Assembly: GCA_013076295.1 (NCBI GenBank)
Contig: RQOL01000729.1
Location: 5,084,001 to 5,148,000 of the forward strand
Direction of reading: 5' to 3'
Length of the DNA stretch: 64,000 nucleotides
Origin: Sanderia malayensis
Taxonomy: Eukaryota > Cnidaria > Scyphozoa > Semaeostomeae > Pelagiidae
The position numbers and the translations under genes are program-made. Position 1 is the first letter of the stretch. Each line of letters opens with the position of its first letter. This document shows positions 31,536 through 43,480 of this stretch, one piece after another. The notes under the pieces are model-generated. The model saw only the letters and a program-made list of their open reading frames with translations. It was not told where the DNA came from and did not search any database.

Positions 31536-33563
31536 TATTTAAAATTAACAACAACCAAAACCAAACCAGTTATTATATTAACCAAATTTTCAATATTTTT
31601 CCATCTCCAGGTACCGTCGATGGTTATGCAGTTGCAACAACCCCTTCTGAATCGTAATCATGAAGGTCCAGCAGCAATACAAACGGCAGATGTGGAGATG
31701 CTTAATGTAAATCAAGCTCAAATTCACAATGAGGTAAATTAAAATTATTAACACAAGCTAACTACAGTTATGGAACTCCATTTTCCATAACGTAAATGCC
31801 TCATCCAATTTCCCTATTTGAGACACGCTTATAACTGTCCATGTATATTTATATAAATTTACATAATCACACAGTAATGACATTAAAATTTCTAATAACT
31901 AATAATCAAAATAACTAATTTCGTTTAACTTTCATTAGCAACAGATACGGCCAATGCAGATGCAACCCGAAACACATATTGAAAATGAAAATAATGAAAT
32001 TGAAAGGCCGGCACAACCTGATGAAATCAATGTGGAACAACACATTCCCATTCCACATGATGATCAGGTAAAACAGACTACCATCACAATTGGTTTAAAG
32101 TACACAAGTCATTCTCCATAGGACCATGTCATGTTTGCTCTCTAACTAGACATAACTTCACAAGTCTCAGTTTTATGAATTTCAAAACACATCATTGAAT
32201 TATATTAACTTAGACTAGATACTTGCAGGATGCTATATGTGCTGCCCTTGAGTATGAACAAATTTGATAATATAAACAAATATGTGATTGAGTATGGCTA
32301 AATGCTTTCGGTCAGTGAAAATGATTTTAAACGAATGGAATTTAGTTAAATTCTTAAATTAATAGTATTTTAAAACATGAAATTTGCGGAGGAAAACTGT
32401 GGCAAATGCACTCTTTTCATTTCATAAGAATACTTAATTTTTTGGTGAGCCTCAATATTCTTAATTTTTTTCGATTTTGAGCCTCTGAATATTCTTAAAT
32501 TAATTCTTAGAGCTGCAGAAAATACAGATATGGCAATACACTGCTATTATTATCATCAATGCCAAAAACGCATAACTATTACAATGGCTAACAGAATAAG
32601 TCCTTATTTCCTGTAGCACAGATTTTATCGACACTTTCATCGAAATTTGGATGAGTGTATTTAAAACCATTGCCTGTGAAAAACACACCAATTCAAAAAT
32701 ACAAAATGCCTGCTAAAAATAATAGTTTCACAAGATCGCGAGTGTGACATTCTTAAAATTTTCTTAAATTACACAAATTTTGAGCCTCGTTATTCTTATA
32801 AAGTGTATGTATTCTTATAAAAAAAGAGTGTAGAAATGTTAGCGGGAGTGTTTGTTGTAGACATACAGTAATAATATTGAGGGACAGTCTTTTTCACTTT
32901 GTACCACGACACGACACTACTGTTTACAGATACAATTCGGATTTCAAAAGAATTTGAGAAATAGTTGAAATAGTTAACATGAACATAAACATTCCTAGTG
33001 AGTAAATATAAAATATGTTAAGAATAAATGAATATCGTAGATATCATAGATTTCCACAGCAAACCAGGCAAAGCTTGAATGCAAAGCAAGATTTCCCTTG
33101 CTTACTGTGAACAATACTCACGTCAATCACCGCAATAGCTTAATCCTCATTCGATAGAAAGCAAAAACGCCATTGTCAAAATATTGCGCAATAGTTATTG
33201 TTCTGGTCACGTGACTCCAGAAGGCAAATCTCGAATTTTCCTGCCTATATCCAAGATTAGTAAAGGCTGCTTCGCAGCAATTATATTGCATTTCAGGATC
33301 CACAAGTATTGCCTGCTGGTATGCAATTGCAAGCCAACGTTCAAAATGACAATGAAGAGAATGAAATGGCGGTACAACCAGAAAAAGTTGAAATGCAAGA
33401 CGAAATCCCACCACAACACCAAGATGATGTCCCTCAACCCATCGAACAACAAGGAAGGGAAGTAAATCAACCTATTGCTGAAATTCCTCAATTCTCCCCA
33501 ATGCCTCATCATCCTGGGAAAATGACGAGGACGTGTATTCACTGTGAAGCGAAATACTTCTGA

Positions 33564-35261
33564 GAGGAACTCAACTCAAGAAGGCAATACAACAAATCTT
33601 GCTTGGGAGGATTAATAACTCTCGATCCCATTCAACCACCCCCAGCAAATGTGATGCATTTGTACACTGGAATTACTGAGGAATCTAAACATTTTCTCAA
33701 ATATTTTCGTAGATAAAATTAACTAATGGCGATGGCATCCTGGACAGCTAACGTTGTAAGACACGCTAACGCAGGACCACCAGTCATCACCATACATGGA
33801 TACGTATAGCATATGCCAGGTAAATATAACGTCTCTTACAATATGCTATATTTCTATATAATAACTTCACTTAATGAAACGGATGTTGACGGAACACTGA
33901 ATTCCTTTCCAACCCAACATAAAATGGATAAGCTCTCTATGCTTGCCTGAATATGAAGAGTTATCCAATCGAAAATCAAGGCGCTTTATGATGCTTTCAT
34001 AACAAAGCACTTGCTGCATTGAAAATTACAATTGATATAACGAAGTACAATTTAGAATGTTTCTTTGAATTCAACAGGGGTAACTGAAACCGACAGATCC
34101 CGAAAATATGCAGAGTTATATATTATGGACACCCAACGAACACTGCAAGAACGCCAGAACACAGCCAGAGAACAACAATTAGACTTAGACATGGTGGCGC
34201 TGCTGCAAAACTAATTGATGGCAGTAAATCGGTTTGCTCAACATTTTAAAACAATGGGCGAAGTACTGGAAGAGCAAAGGCAGCAAGTCATTGCCAATGA
34301 TCAGCCACTTCCCACATTCAAGATGATTATTACCGGTCGCCCAGAGCAAGATCGAAGATATGACAATCCTAATGCCAGAGAAATTGCAGCAGTCTACACT
34401 ATATGCAATGGCGGTGCTCCTAATCCCGAGGATAGAGAGCTTCAAATTCGAACAAGGCGTGGTAATCTTATGAAGATTAATGCCTTAGCTCCTGTTGCGG
34501 ATCCTCTAACTTATCCATTGTTGTTCTTTCAGGGTGATCCTGGATACAGCTTGGACCTTCGACTTCTACCTACACATGAAGGACAAGGCCAGCAAAATGC
34601 TAATCGTAATCACCGTATTAGACTCACAATCACCGAATATTATTCGTACCGAATACAAGTCAGAAATCGACTGTCTACGATCCACAGCGCAACACTTCTC
34701 TTTCAACAATATTTGGTGGATGCATACACCAAAATAGAAGGAAACAAGCTCAACTGGATTTTGCACAGTCAACGGCAATTACGTGCTGACAGTTATCGAG
34801 GCCTGATGGATCACCTGAACAGAAGGGCTGAAATCGAAAATCAAATGGCCAGGGCAAACAATCCCAACAAACCCCTTCATATTGACATCGGTCGTGTTCT
34901 CATACTTTCCTCATCTTTTTCAGGCAGTCAACGAAACATGTACCAGAACTTTCAAGATGCAATGACTATCGTGAGAAAGTACGGCAAGCCTGACATCTTA
35001 CTAACCATGACGTCCAATCCCAAATGGAAGGAGATTTCAGAGAACATTCTACCACACCAGAAGGCGAATGACCGACCTGACATCGTCACACAAGTATTTC
35101 AACTGAAGCTACAAGAACTACTGGAAGATGTCCTTCACAAGCACATTCTGGGACACACTATTGCACATGTATATGTCATCGAATTTCAGAAGAGAGGACT
35201 ACCACACGCTCACATGATTCTGTTCCTCTCTCAGGCTGATAGACCACGAACACCCGAAGAG
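33564..35261 (+). pseudogene. Helitron Rep (HUH) domain, first part
   Basis: After the stop at 33561 the zinc region continues with frame changes (LGGLITLDPIQPPP, ASWTANVV, GPPVITIHGY) to the donor at 33820. From 34078 the frame (VTETDRSRKYAELYIMDTQ) continues, with a break near 34213, into LPTFKMIITGRPEQDRRYDNP, PLLFFQGDPGY, and near its end HVYVIEFQKRGLPHAHMILFL. HAH at 35204-35212 is the metal-binding HUH motif of rolling-circle initiators, which nick one strand and stay covalently attached. The exon ends at the GT donor at 35262 after PRTPEE. Confidence 0.85.
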
Positions 35262-35387
35262 GTAACATCTTCAACAATAATTTATATATAGAGCACGAAA
35301 TATAATCATCAGTTGTATTGCTTAGTAAAAACACAATGCATTTGATGTGTAGAACTTACATGTGACATTTTCCTTCCAAACCTACAG

Positions 35388-36623
35388 GTAGATCGACTTA
35401 TATCAGCTGAAATTCCGGACCCACTGGATGCAAGATATCACAAGTTAGTGCTAAAGCACATGACACATGGACCATGCGGTGATATAAACCCCGGATGTGT
35501 TTGCATGGAGAATAACAACTGCAAGAAACGATTTCCGAAGTCAATGCGAATGGTTATCCTCTCTACAGACGACGCTGTCGTCACCCAGTCAATCTGGAAG
35601 ATCGACTTCTAGATGATACATGGGTTGTGCCACATAATCGCCATCTTCTACTCAAGTATCAGTGTCACATTAATCTCGAAATATGTAGCACTGTCAAGTC
35701 CGTGAAATATATTTTCAAATATATTCATAAAGGACAAGACATGGCACACATGGAAATTCTCCAAGGACCGCAGCAGCAAGTACCTCAAGATATTGAGCAC
35801 GATGAAGTATGCCAATACATCAACGCCCGGTATATTGGACCTCATGAAGCTGTTCATAGAATATTCCAATTTGCCATGCACGAGAAAAGTCACACTATAA
35901 AACGTCTGCATGTTCATCTACCTGATCGGCAGACCGTATACTTTCAGGATAATGGAAGGGTCGAACAATTACAAAATATCAATGAAAAAACCACACTGAC
36001 GTCTTGGTTTGAATTGAATGCACAAGACCCGGCTGCACGCCAATATCTCTATCACGAGATTCCTGAACACTATGTTTTCAACAAGCGCACCAAAACATGG
36101 AAAGCAAGACCTCGGAGAACACTGCCTGTCATAGGCGGAATATATCAAATTCACCCACGACCATGTGAGCAAAGGTTCGCACTGAGACTATTGCTTCTCC
36201 ATAAACGAGGTGCCACGTCGTTTGAAGATCTTCGCACGATAGAAGGAAACCTATGCAATTCCTTCAAAGACGCTGCTTTAGCTCTAGGTCTATTAGAAGA
36301 TGATGCTGAAATCATATGCTGTTTGGAGGAGGCAGTTATTTTCAACATGCCAGTACAACTGAGACAGTTGTTTGCAACATTACTCCTTTTTCAAACACCT
36401 TCAGATATCGCAGCACTCTTCAACAGGTTCAAAGAAGCATTAAGTGAAGACTTTGTACGACGTGAACAACTCAATCATCCCGATATGGCCATAGCTTTTG
36501 AAGACTGACACATGTATCAATGTCTATATGACATTGACTAAAATTTGAAAGTACATGGTCAATCGATCACTAATTATGCTGACCTTCCTCAACTTCCAGC
36601 CGACTATCTCATTTCTGAACGAG
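35388..36623 (+). pseudogene. Helitron Rep (HUH) domain, second part
   Basis: The exon opens at the AG acceptor ending at 35387 with VDRLISAEIPDPLDARYH and HGPCGDINPGCVC. A frameshift near 35545 is followed by YPLYRRRCRHPVNLEDR and the tyrosine motif VKYIFKYIHKGQD (35705-35735), whose two tyrosines are the catalytic pair expected in Helitron Rep. The long linker leads to PEHYVFNKRTKTWKARP. Two in-frame stops near 36508 and 36540 (FED*HMYQ, DID*NLK) interrupt it before the donor at 36624. With the first part this gives the whole Rep domain, inactive in this copy. Confidence 0.85.
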
Positions 36624-36779
36624 GTACTAATCTGTTATTTTCAAACATGTACTGTATTATTAAGAATATAATAATATATCCTAAGATCATGCAGACAAGG
36701 GCATTTACGTATTTTTGCACAATGATTCTCCTAGCTTTCTTTCCAATTTTATTGCAATATATTTCACTCATTATTACAG

Positions 36780-38336
36780 AGGAAGATGACATGGATGTTG
36801 GCAATGCCAGAGAGGAAGGAGAACGAATGCTGGCCGCATGGAACCCTGAACAGCGAGCCATATACACGGGAATCACTGATGCTATCAACGCGCAATCCGA
36901 ACAGAACTGTCACTTTGTTGACGGACCGGCTGGAACCGGGAAAAGTTTCCTTTACAACACGTTGGTTCACAATCTGCAAGCCATGGGACATAAAGTTCAG
37001 TGCATGGCGTGGTCAGGAATTGCTGCAACACTGCTTATAAATCGTAGAACTTCACATTCTACCTTTCAAATTCCTATACCACTTCAAGCTCAATCAACGT
37101 GTAATGTCAAGAGACAGAGCAGGAGAGCACAGGTATTGCGCAAAACTTCCCTTTTCATATGGGATGAAGCTTCCATGATTCCCGCACTTGCATTACAAGC
37201 AGTCGACCGACTGCTTCGAGACATTACACATGTCGACAGACCATTTGGTGGCAAGTTCATGCTACTTGGTGGTGACTTCAGACAAGTTCTACCTGTCGTC
37301 ACGAAAGCAGGAAGGGAAAGAATTGTAGCAGAGACTCTAAAATCACACCAGATCATTGATCTATGGACAAAGTTTCAGCAGCATCGTTTACACACCAACA
37401 TGAGAGCCGTTCAAGATGATTCATACCGTGAATTCTCAGAATGGCTTCTCAGACTTGGCAACAAGCAAGAAGCACACGATGCACTGGACAACGTAATTCT
37501 GCCACAACAGATATGCACTTCGTCTAAAGAAGACATGCTGAACTTCATTTTTCGCAGGCCGAACACACCAGATTCACACCTAATGATGGATCCTGTAACA
37601 ATGTCTGAACGCTGTTGTCTGACTCCAAAGAATGACTTATCACATCAAGTAAACGACTTAATTCTGGACATACTTCAAACAGCCGAAGGAACTTATTACA
37701 GCACAGACAGTGATGTCACAGACGATCCAGATGAGGAAGAGGCCAACCCCATTGAATTTCTCAACCAACTCACTCCGAATGGAATGCCGTTGCACAGACT
37801 TAAACTCAAGGTAGGAAGAGTACAATCTTTCATCCCATTAACATTAAATTATTATGTCCAAAGGTGGTGCACCATAAAAAAAGCATCATTAATCACAATA
37901 ATATTCATTGCATTAGGTTGGTGCAATGATCATTCTCCTGCGGAATCTCAATCCAAAGAAAGGTCTGTGCAACGGAACAAGACTTATAGTTCGGCATCTC
38001 CGACGTCACGTGATCACAGCAGAGATCATTACGAATGAGCACAGAAGACAACGGGTCATGATTCCCAAGATCACAGTCTCCACTCAGGACACGGAAATGC
38101 CGTTCAAAATGAAACGCCGACAGTTTCCAGTCAGACTTGCATACTGCTTGACAATCAAGAAGGCACAGGGGCAATCCCTGAGGTATGTTGGTTTGTATTT
38201 ACCTGAGCCCGTGTTCACACATGGTCAGTTATATGTGGCCATGTCAAGAGCAACATCATTTAACGGGCTCAAAGTATACCTCCCAGAGGAAACACACAGG
38301 AAAACAAAGAACATTGTTTTCCAGGAAGTCCTGTAA
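36780..38336 (+). pseudogene. Helitron PIF1-family helicase domain
   Basis: After the acceptor at 36779 the frame reads AREEGERMLAAWNPEQ, then Walker A VDGPAGTGKSFLYN (about 36917-36955), MAWSGIAATLL, Walker B LFIWDEASMI, LLGGDFRQVLPVV, and CLTPKNDLSHQVN. An intron at 37811-37916 joins LHRLKLK to VGAMIILLRNLNPKKGLCNGTRL. The last exon has YCLTIKKAQGQSL (motif V) and GQLYVAMSRATS (motif VI) and stops at 38336. Helicase motifs look intact, in contrast with the damaged Rep exons. It would unwind the donor strand during rolling-circle transposition. Confidence 0.9.
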
Positions 38337-38486
38337 AGGCTTCATCCTAGAGCGACCATCTGCACAGTTGCTCTACAGAGGGCTGCCTACCAAAACGCAC
38401 ATGCACACATCCAAGGGTACGGGTATTGTGTGTCAACACAGATCACGTTGCACATAAGTGTGATGTACAGCCGTTACTGGCACCCT

Positions 38487-38508
38487 TCTAGAATGAATTC
38501 ATTCTAGA
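38487..38508. repeat. 22-bp perfect palindrome 3' of the Helitron gene
   Basis: TCTAGAATGAA is followed directly by TTCATTCTAGA. Helitrons usually carry a short hairpin before the CTRR 3' end, and this lies 150 bases after the helicase stop. No CTRR follows at the expected ~10 bases, so the assignment is uncertain. Confidence 0.45.
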
Positions 38509-38966
38509 TTACACTGATCTGCGGAGACCAACTGGACATTACACCATCCACATGTCCAGGGGTGACTGCACCACACACAGCAGTCGGCACAGTCCTGAAT
38601 CCTGTGTAGCGCCCGATTATTAAGAGTTATGCGTTGCCATTTTCTCCGATATTGCCTATGGGAAAGCGGATTTCCTTACTCTGTGAAAACTGCAAGTTGT
38701 CTCTTAAGGATAGTTGCTTTTTGCAAAACACCGCACTATCAATAACATCCCCCCTCTCCTTTTAATACATGAAAACTTGATCTATAATCTATAGAGGCCC
38801 TTTTAGTGTTTACTGTTATATTCTTCCATATTTCAATTGCAGTTTTCACCAACAAGGAAAACTTGAACAAAGGTTACTCCTTGACGCTGGTGTTCGAGCT
38901 TTTAGCTAATGTAACCGGCAATCTTATTCTTTTTTTTAAATATATTAATTCGGGCAAAAAACTTGA
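38509..38966. other. Spacer
   Basis: No gene is supported. The sequence leads into a Penelope-like 3' relic or related foldback. Confidence 0.4.
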
Positions 38967-39109
38967 TTATAAATAGAATCACCAGAATCCACTCTGATGA
39001 TGACTACTCGTTCGTGTAGTCGAATATATAGAATATATAGTATTAAGAAAGAAAAATTTAGATCTTGTCTTTCTTTTGAAAATGAAGCTTCTGGTGATTC
39101 TATTTATAA
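38967..39109 (+). ncRNA. Hammerhead-like motif inside a 20-bp inverted repeat
   Basis: TTATAAATAGAATCACCAG... at 38967-38986 is exactly complementary to 39090-39109. Between them lies CTGATGA (38994-39000), a 6-bp stem GACTAC/GTAGTC (39002-39007 and 39016-39021) with a TCGTTCGT loop, and GAAT (39022-39025). This is a type I hammerhead layout in which the outer arms would form a long stem I, with a GTC cleavage-type triplet near 39066-39068. The only core deviation I see is GAAT for GAAA. It is probably a Penelope-like terminal remnant. Confidence 0.5.
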
Positions 39110-41650
39110 TATTCTTTTTTTGCTATGTACAAACGTAATCCTCACAACAAACGACCGCGGTTATTGAAAGAATACATTCACGACTTTGTTTTTAATTAGA
39201 TGCATTTCTGCTAAGATCATTGAAACGAGGCGAGACTTCTGTCTCTCATTTCAAACGCCTTTGTGCTGTCTATGTATGATTTTCATCTATGTTATGTCTC
39301 ATCATTGCACTATTGTTGCCTGTCGGGTCTAAGTTTTTGTCTGCCAACAAATGGCATCCAGTTGGAGTTTGTTGCTAAACTCAATGAAATTATACCTCAT
39401 AAAGCCTTCCTGGCTTAAAGGAAACAACTACCTTGCTGTTCACCGAAGGTAAATAAGGTTCATTTTCATTTTCGACAATCAAACAATGGATATTTAGATT
39501 TATAAGCCAATTTGATACTGAAATGAGAGAAAATAAAGCTCATGTATACCCTTATTGACTTAAAGGAGAAAACTAGGCTGCTATGAATCAGAGATCAACA
39601 ATGTATATTTTCATTTCCATCCCTTTGAATTTGATATGTTGAATGGAAATTGCTTAGCTTAGGCCATTTCTACTTTACTCACGGTTTACATATAGTTTGT
39701 TAGGCCAGAATTCTGGAAATTGTCCAATGTTTTTCAGTACTTTGTTTTCAGAAGAAATGTGCATTGCTCTACCAACATCTTCCTGGGGCTTTTATTTCCG
39801 TGAATATAGTTCCTAACCAATTTATTGACTTTGTGGCTGCCTTCTTTGTTTTACAAGCAAAGCTCATTGATATCCCCACATGAACCTGCTTTCAACTTTC
39901 TGTTTATTGAAGATGTTTAATTGTTGTGATGTACATGAAGGAAACCAGTGAAAGTCAAGTTCAAACCCTGGGAAAAATCCACACTTTATTTGCTTACCAC
40001 CTTCCTCATTGCACATGCATTGCATATCTCTTTTGTCTACCACACTCATAAATTGTCTATTTTTTTGTACAGATTCATTTAGTTAAAGGCAATGGAAAAT
40101 TCAATCTATGGTTCAAAATGTTCTCTTCAAATTATTTCCCAAGTCATGTATAATATTCAAGGTATGGGGCTCTCTGTTCCAGATCAATAGATAAATCAAT
40201 TAATGCACCCTAATTGAAAAGCAGACAGAATAAATAAAGGCTGAATACTATTTCTACATTGACTATCACTAAATGTTTTCTTAACGAATCACTTACAGTA
40301 TTAATCCTGTAGGTACTTAATTCTTCCTCATTGTCACTTAATGATATTCCTTATCAGGTAGATGTGTTGTTGTAAACTCAGTGTGCCAGGCACAGATGGC
40401 AATGATTTCACAACCATTACACCACAAGATTTTCAAATTTATTGGCAAGCATACATTGTATCAATCACTGATAGAATCCTCCATTACACTGGACAAAACA
40501 AGCTAAGATGGCTCTTACCACACAAGCAAACATTATTAATGCATTTTAATAATGTATATGTGCATAAACATCTCTTTGTTATCTTACTTGAAAATTTAAA
40601 GTCTTGCATGATAAATTATGATAGTTTCCCGTTGTAGATATCTTCTCAACCACAACCTCATAGTGTATGGTATCTCTTCATTCATTCACTGTGGGAAAGT
40701 GCCTGACAAAGTATATCTGTTTTTTTAGTCGGCAACATCCTCATTGTATATATCACTGACACTTGCTTCCATTTATATTTTATGAAGCTTTTTCATGTGT
40801 TGACCTCTTATCTCTTCACATATCAAAACCATGAATTTGAATGTTTTTCTTGCATCTGTACTAATTATGTCCACCACATGCCAACTTAAAATTAAACAAC
40901 TTTTAGAACTACAAAATGGTCAAAGAGATCTCAAAATAACGAACTTAAACAATTAGGCCCTCAGCAGCTAGGTCCCTTATAAAAAGAAGCGTGTATTCTC
41001 ATCGCAATTGTAATTTGTAATTCTAATTGTTATTGCATAATTCCAAGTTTTGTTGCTCTTGAAAACTACAATCACAATACGATCAATGCAACACCACGTA
41101 ATGTCCTGGAGCTAATACTATTATCATCAGATATTCACGGGAATTTCGGCGTCCTAGCAACAACAATAGCGGCGCGAAATTTAAAATTTGTCTTGCGTCA
41201 TAGAGGACTTAGCGTGCGTACAAATTTTTTTCAACTCACCACGAGAAAAACAGCAATTTACGTAAGTACATGGATTTTTAATGTTGCTTTTACTTTCACA
41301 TGAAAATACAGGCTATTTATAACTAAACAGCTTTAAAAAAGCTCAAAGTGCTATATTTTATGTCACAATTGCCATTGCAGTGGATATTACCACAATAACA
41401 ATTTTATCCTTAACAGGTTCATTTGAAATTGATAATTTTCGCGAATACTGCTGCCGTAAGTTCATGTATTCAGTTTTGCATTATCTGCCTGCCTTTAGTC
41501 TTTCCTCTTCATTGTAAGAAAGATAATTATTATTCATTATCTGCAGAAAATAAAACTGTGTCATATTAATACATTAAAAGTATATATTATTGTAACATCA
41601 ACAGAACTGTAGAGGCAAAATCAAACAACTGATAGCCGATTAACTCACCT
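39110..41650. other. Long non-coding stretch
   Basis: No repeats of the families seen elsewhere and no supported ORF. It is the longest plain region in the window, AT-rich, with short ORFs under 92 codons that lack family resemblance. It may be host intergenic DNA or intron. Confidence 0.5.
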
Positions 41651-41671
41651 TTCATTGAATGACAATGACAA

Positions 41672-42544
41672 TATGTTTATATATAGTGTAAACAAGGAGA
41701 CGGAAAATGACATTGCCATGACTGATAATGCTCAAGTGGTTAAGACGGACGACACTGAAGTGGTTGACAGTGAGGATGCTGAAACGGTGCAGCCTGAAGT
41801 TGCCAACACTGCCACAAAAGAACCAACAGTTGTTTATTGTGGCGAAGAAACTAAGGTAACATTGAAAAATACTTTCATCCATATATTGATAAATCTAAAT
41901 AAATTTCATGCATAGATTATCAAACTGATTTACAAGGAAACACAATTGTATCCTATGCAAGTCACTCTTTTTAATATATTGTTGTCATATTAATCCTAGC
42001 TAATCGACTTTAGTGATATTGCGTCACTAAAAAGGCAATGTGCCTTAAAATTCAATGCCATTAAAAGAGGCACCAAATTTCACTTCGTCAGCACTGAAGG
42101 CAGGCATTTGACGAAGGACAAAATAGTGTAAGTTGCAATGCAAAATTCCCATCTCATCTGTGAAACATACGAATAAATAATAAAGTATGCAATAATTAAT
42201 GGAAGTTTCACCCCACATGAAAAGAGTAATAACATATTAATATATTAATAAATTAATATATATTTAACAAAGGATAAAATAGCGTAAGTTGCAATGCAAA
42301 ATTCCCATCTCTTCTCTGTGTATAACATATTGCTTACTTTTAACTCCTTCTCTAACAATGTGTTCTTCTCTACAGGACATCTGATCAAATAAATATAAAA
42401 ATTGTAACAAAAAAAAAATTAAAAAAACAACAAAAAAGAAACAAAGCAAGTAAAGTTGAAGGCCACACGAGGTGCATGTGGGCAGATGTGCCCACACAAG
42501 AGATTTTATATTTGGTCAGGGGCAGGGACAGTCACAAAAAGTAA
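41672..42544 (+). CDS. Putative three-exon small gene, unknown function
   Basis: A consistent splice model joins 41672-41852 (Met start; acidic, Thr/Val/Glu-rich, ends GEETK), 41999-42128 (LIDFSDIASLKRQCALKFN, GTKFHFVSTEGRHLTKDKI) and 42377-42544 (TSDQINIKIVTKKK, then Lys/Gln-rich and HTRCMWADVPTQEILYLVRG, TAA at 42542). Introns are GT-AG with phases 0 and 2, and reading continues through both. The middle exon has alternating beta-type residues like a ubiquitin-like or PB1-type fold, but I do not recognise the family. It could be a host gene or the start of a mobile-element protein. Confidence 0.4.
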
Positions 42545-42663
42545 TTATAAGTGTAATTAAGTTAATGTTTGTCTTTTGTTCGATTTCTTTCACTTTCTTT
42601 CAATTGTGTTAATGTTTGTCTTTTGTTATTTGTTTGTTTTGTTAAATTATTAACTTGTGTACG

Positions 42664-43015
42664 GCTCGCCTGTCTATCTATTATCAAGAAACATTGATTG
42701 ATAGGGCGCACTTCGTGCGCTGCATTCGCCTACGCTCATGCCTCTTTCAACCCCACGTACAATGGGTTAGCTCGCTGCGCTCGCCTGTCTATCTATTATC
42801 AAGAAACATTGCCTGTTAGGGCGCACTTCGTGCGCTGCATTCGCTTCGCTCATGCCTCTTTCAACCCCACTTACAATGGGTTAGCTCGCTGCGCTCGCCT
42901 GTCTATCTGTTATCAAGAAACATTGACTGATAGGGCGCACTTCGTGCGCTGCATTCGCTCCCGCTCATGCCTCTGGCTACTCCTCTTACAATAGTTTGGC
43001 TCGCTCCGCTCGCCT
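42664..43015 (-). repeat. ~115-bp tandem array of Helitron tail module
   Basis: Three units start near 42664, 42779 and 42893. Each has CTGTCTATCTATTATCAAG, GGGCGCACTTCGTGCGCTGC, CTCATGCC and ACAATGGGTTAGCTCG. On the minus strand they read as the block GGCATGAGCG, GCAGCGCACGAAGTGCGCC found near Helitron 3' ends at 50.3, 56.1 and 61.1 kb. GCGCACTTCGTGCGC is a perfect small hairpin. Confidence 0.8.
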
Positions 43016-43163
43016 CATAATCGCGTTTCATAATTTGTTTTTAAAACTTTGACTTTGTTTACATTAGGCCTAAGCGTCACAGTATGCCGAAGCAACAATG
43101 GCGGTCGTACAAAACTAAAACTATCTCACTCAAAAAACAAAACAAAACTATCACCTGTGTTCT

Positions 43164-43480
43164 CAATTGTATGGAACGCCGTTCATGACAAAAGATTAGA
43201 ATTCTTGAATAGGAAGTAGAATCATTTAACATACTATTAGAATCATTTAACATACTATTAGAATCCTTCAACATACTGTTAGAATCCTTCAACATACTAT
43301 CTAAAAAATATAGTGTCTTTTTATATGGCTTTCCAAGTACAAAATGCTCGTTGAGTATTACAAAATTCTACTTACAAATTTCAAAATTCTACTTACAAAT
43401 TTCAAAATTCTATTTACAAATTTCAAAATTCTAATTACAAAGTTCAAAATTCTAAATTCTACTAACAAATTTCATATCAG
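43164..43480 (+). repeat. Left TIR of the integrase/HECT element
   Basis: Outer unique sequence (CGTTCATGACAAAAGATTAG) is followed by four 21-bp units (AGAATCATTTAACATACTATT), a unique core (AGTGTCTTTTTATATGGC, ACAAAATGCTCGTTGAGTA), then five or so 20-21-bp units (ACAAATTTCAAAATTCTACTT). The whole order is mirrored at the right end. Confidence 0.9.

Larger units (their letters stand above)
30345..33563 (+). pseudogene. Helitron N-terminal exons: Lys-rich start, repeated Gln-rich cassettes, zinc-finger remnant
   Basis: Exon 1 (30345-30689) starts with a true ATG and a basic stretch (MPKKARKNITSIRRLDK, a possible nuclear signal), then Gln/Pro-rich sequence. Exons 31611-31733 (41 codons) and 31939-32067 (43 codons) and the start of exon 33297-33563 are phase 0 at both junctions and resemble one another: each has MQLQ or MQMQ near its start, an acidic/Asn-rich middle, and an I-x(3-5)-H/D ending. 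The last exon ends in RTCIHCEAKYF, the C-x2-C opening of the Helitron N-terminal zinc finger, cut by a TGA at 33561 where Trp is usual. The exon model comes from splice signals and frame only. Confidence 0.6.
30345..38508 (+). mobile_element. Autonomous-type Helitron (Rep-helicase), decayed
   Basis: A multi-exon gene on the plus strand encodes the parts of a Helitron transposase: N-terminal Gln/Pro-rich exons, zinc-finger remnant, HUH replication initiator and PIF1-family helicase. Inferred introns are 30690-31610, 31734-31938, 32068-33296, 33820-34077, 35262-35387, 36624-36779 and 37811-37916, all GT-AG and frame-consistent. Nonsense codons and frameshifts in several exons show the copy is inactive. 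Termini were not found. A palindrome at 38487-38508 after the stop could belong to the 3' end. Confidence 0.85.

Noticed and set aside
42664..43015. CRISPR-like look of regular ~115-bp repeats with hairpins
   Set aside because: Units are contiguous tandem copies without unique spacers and the genome is eukaryotic.
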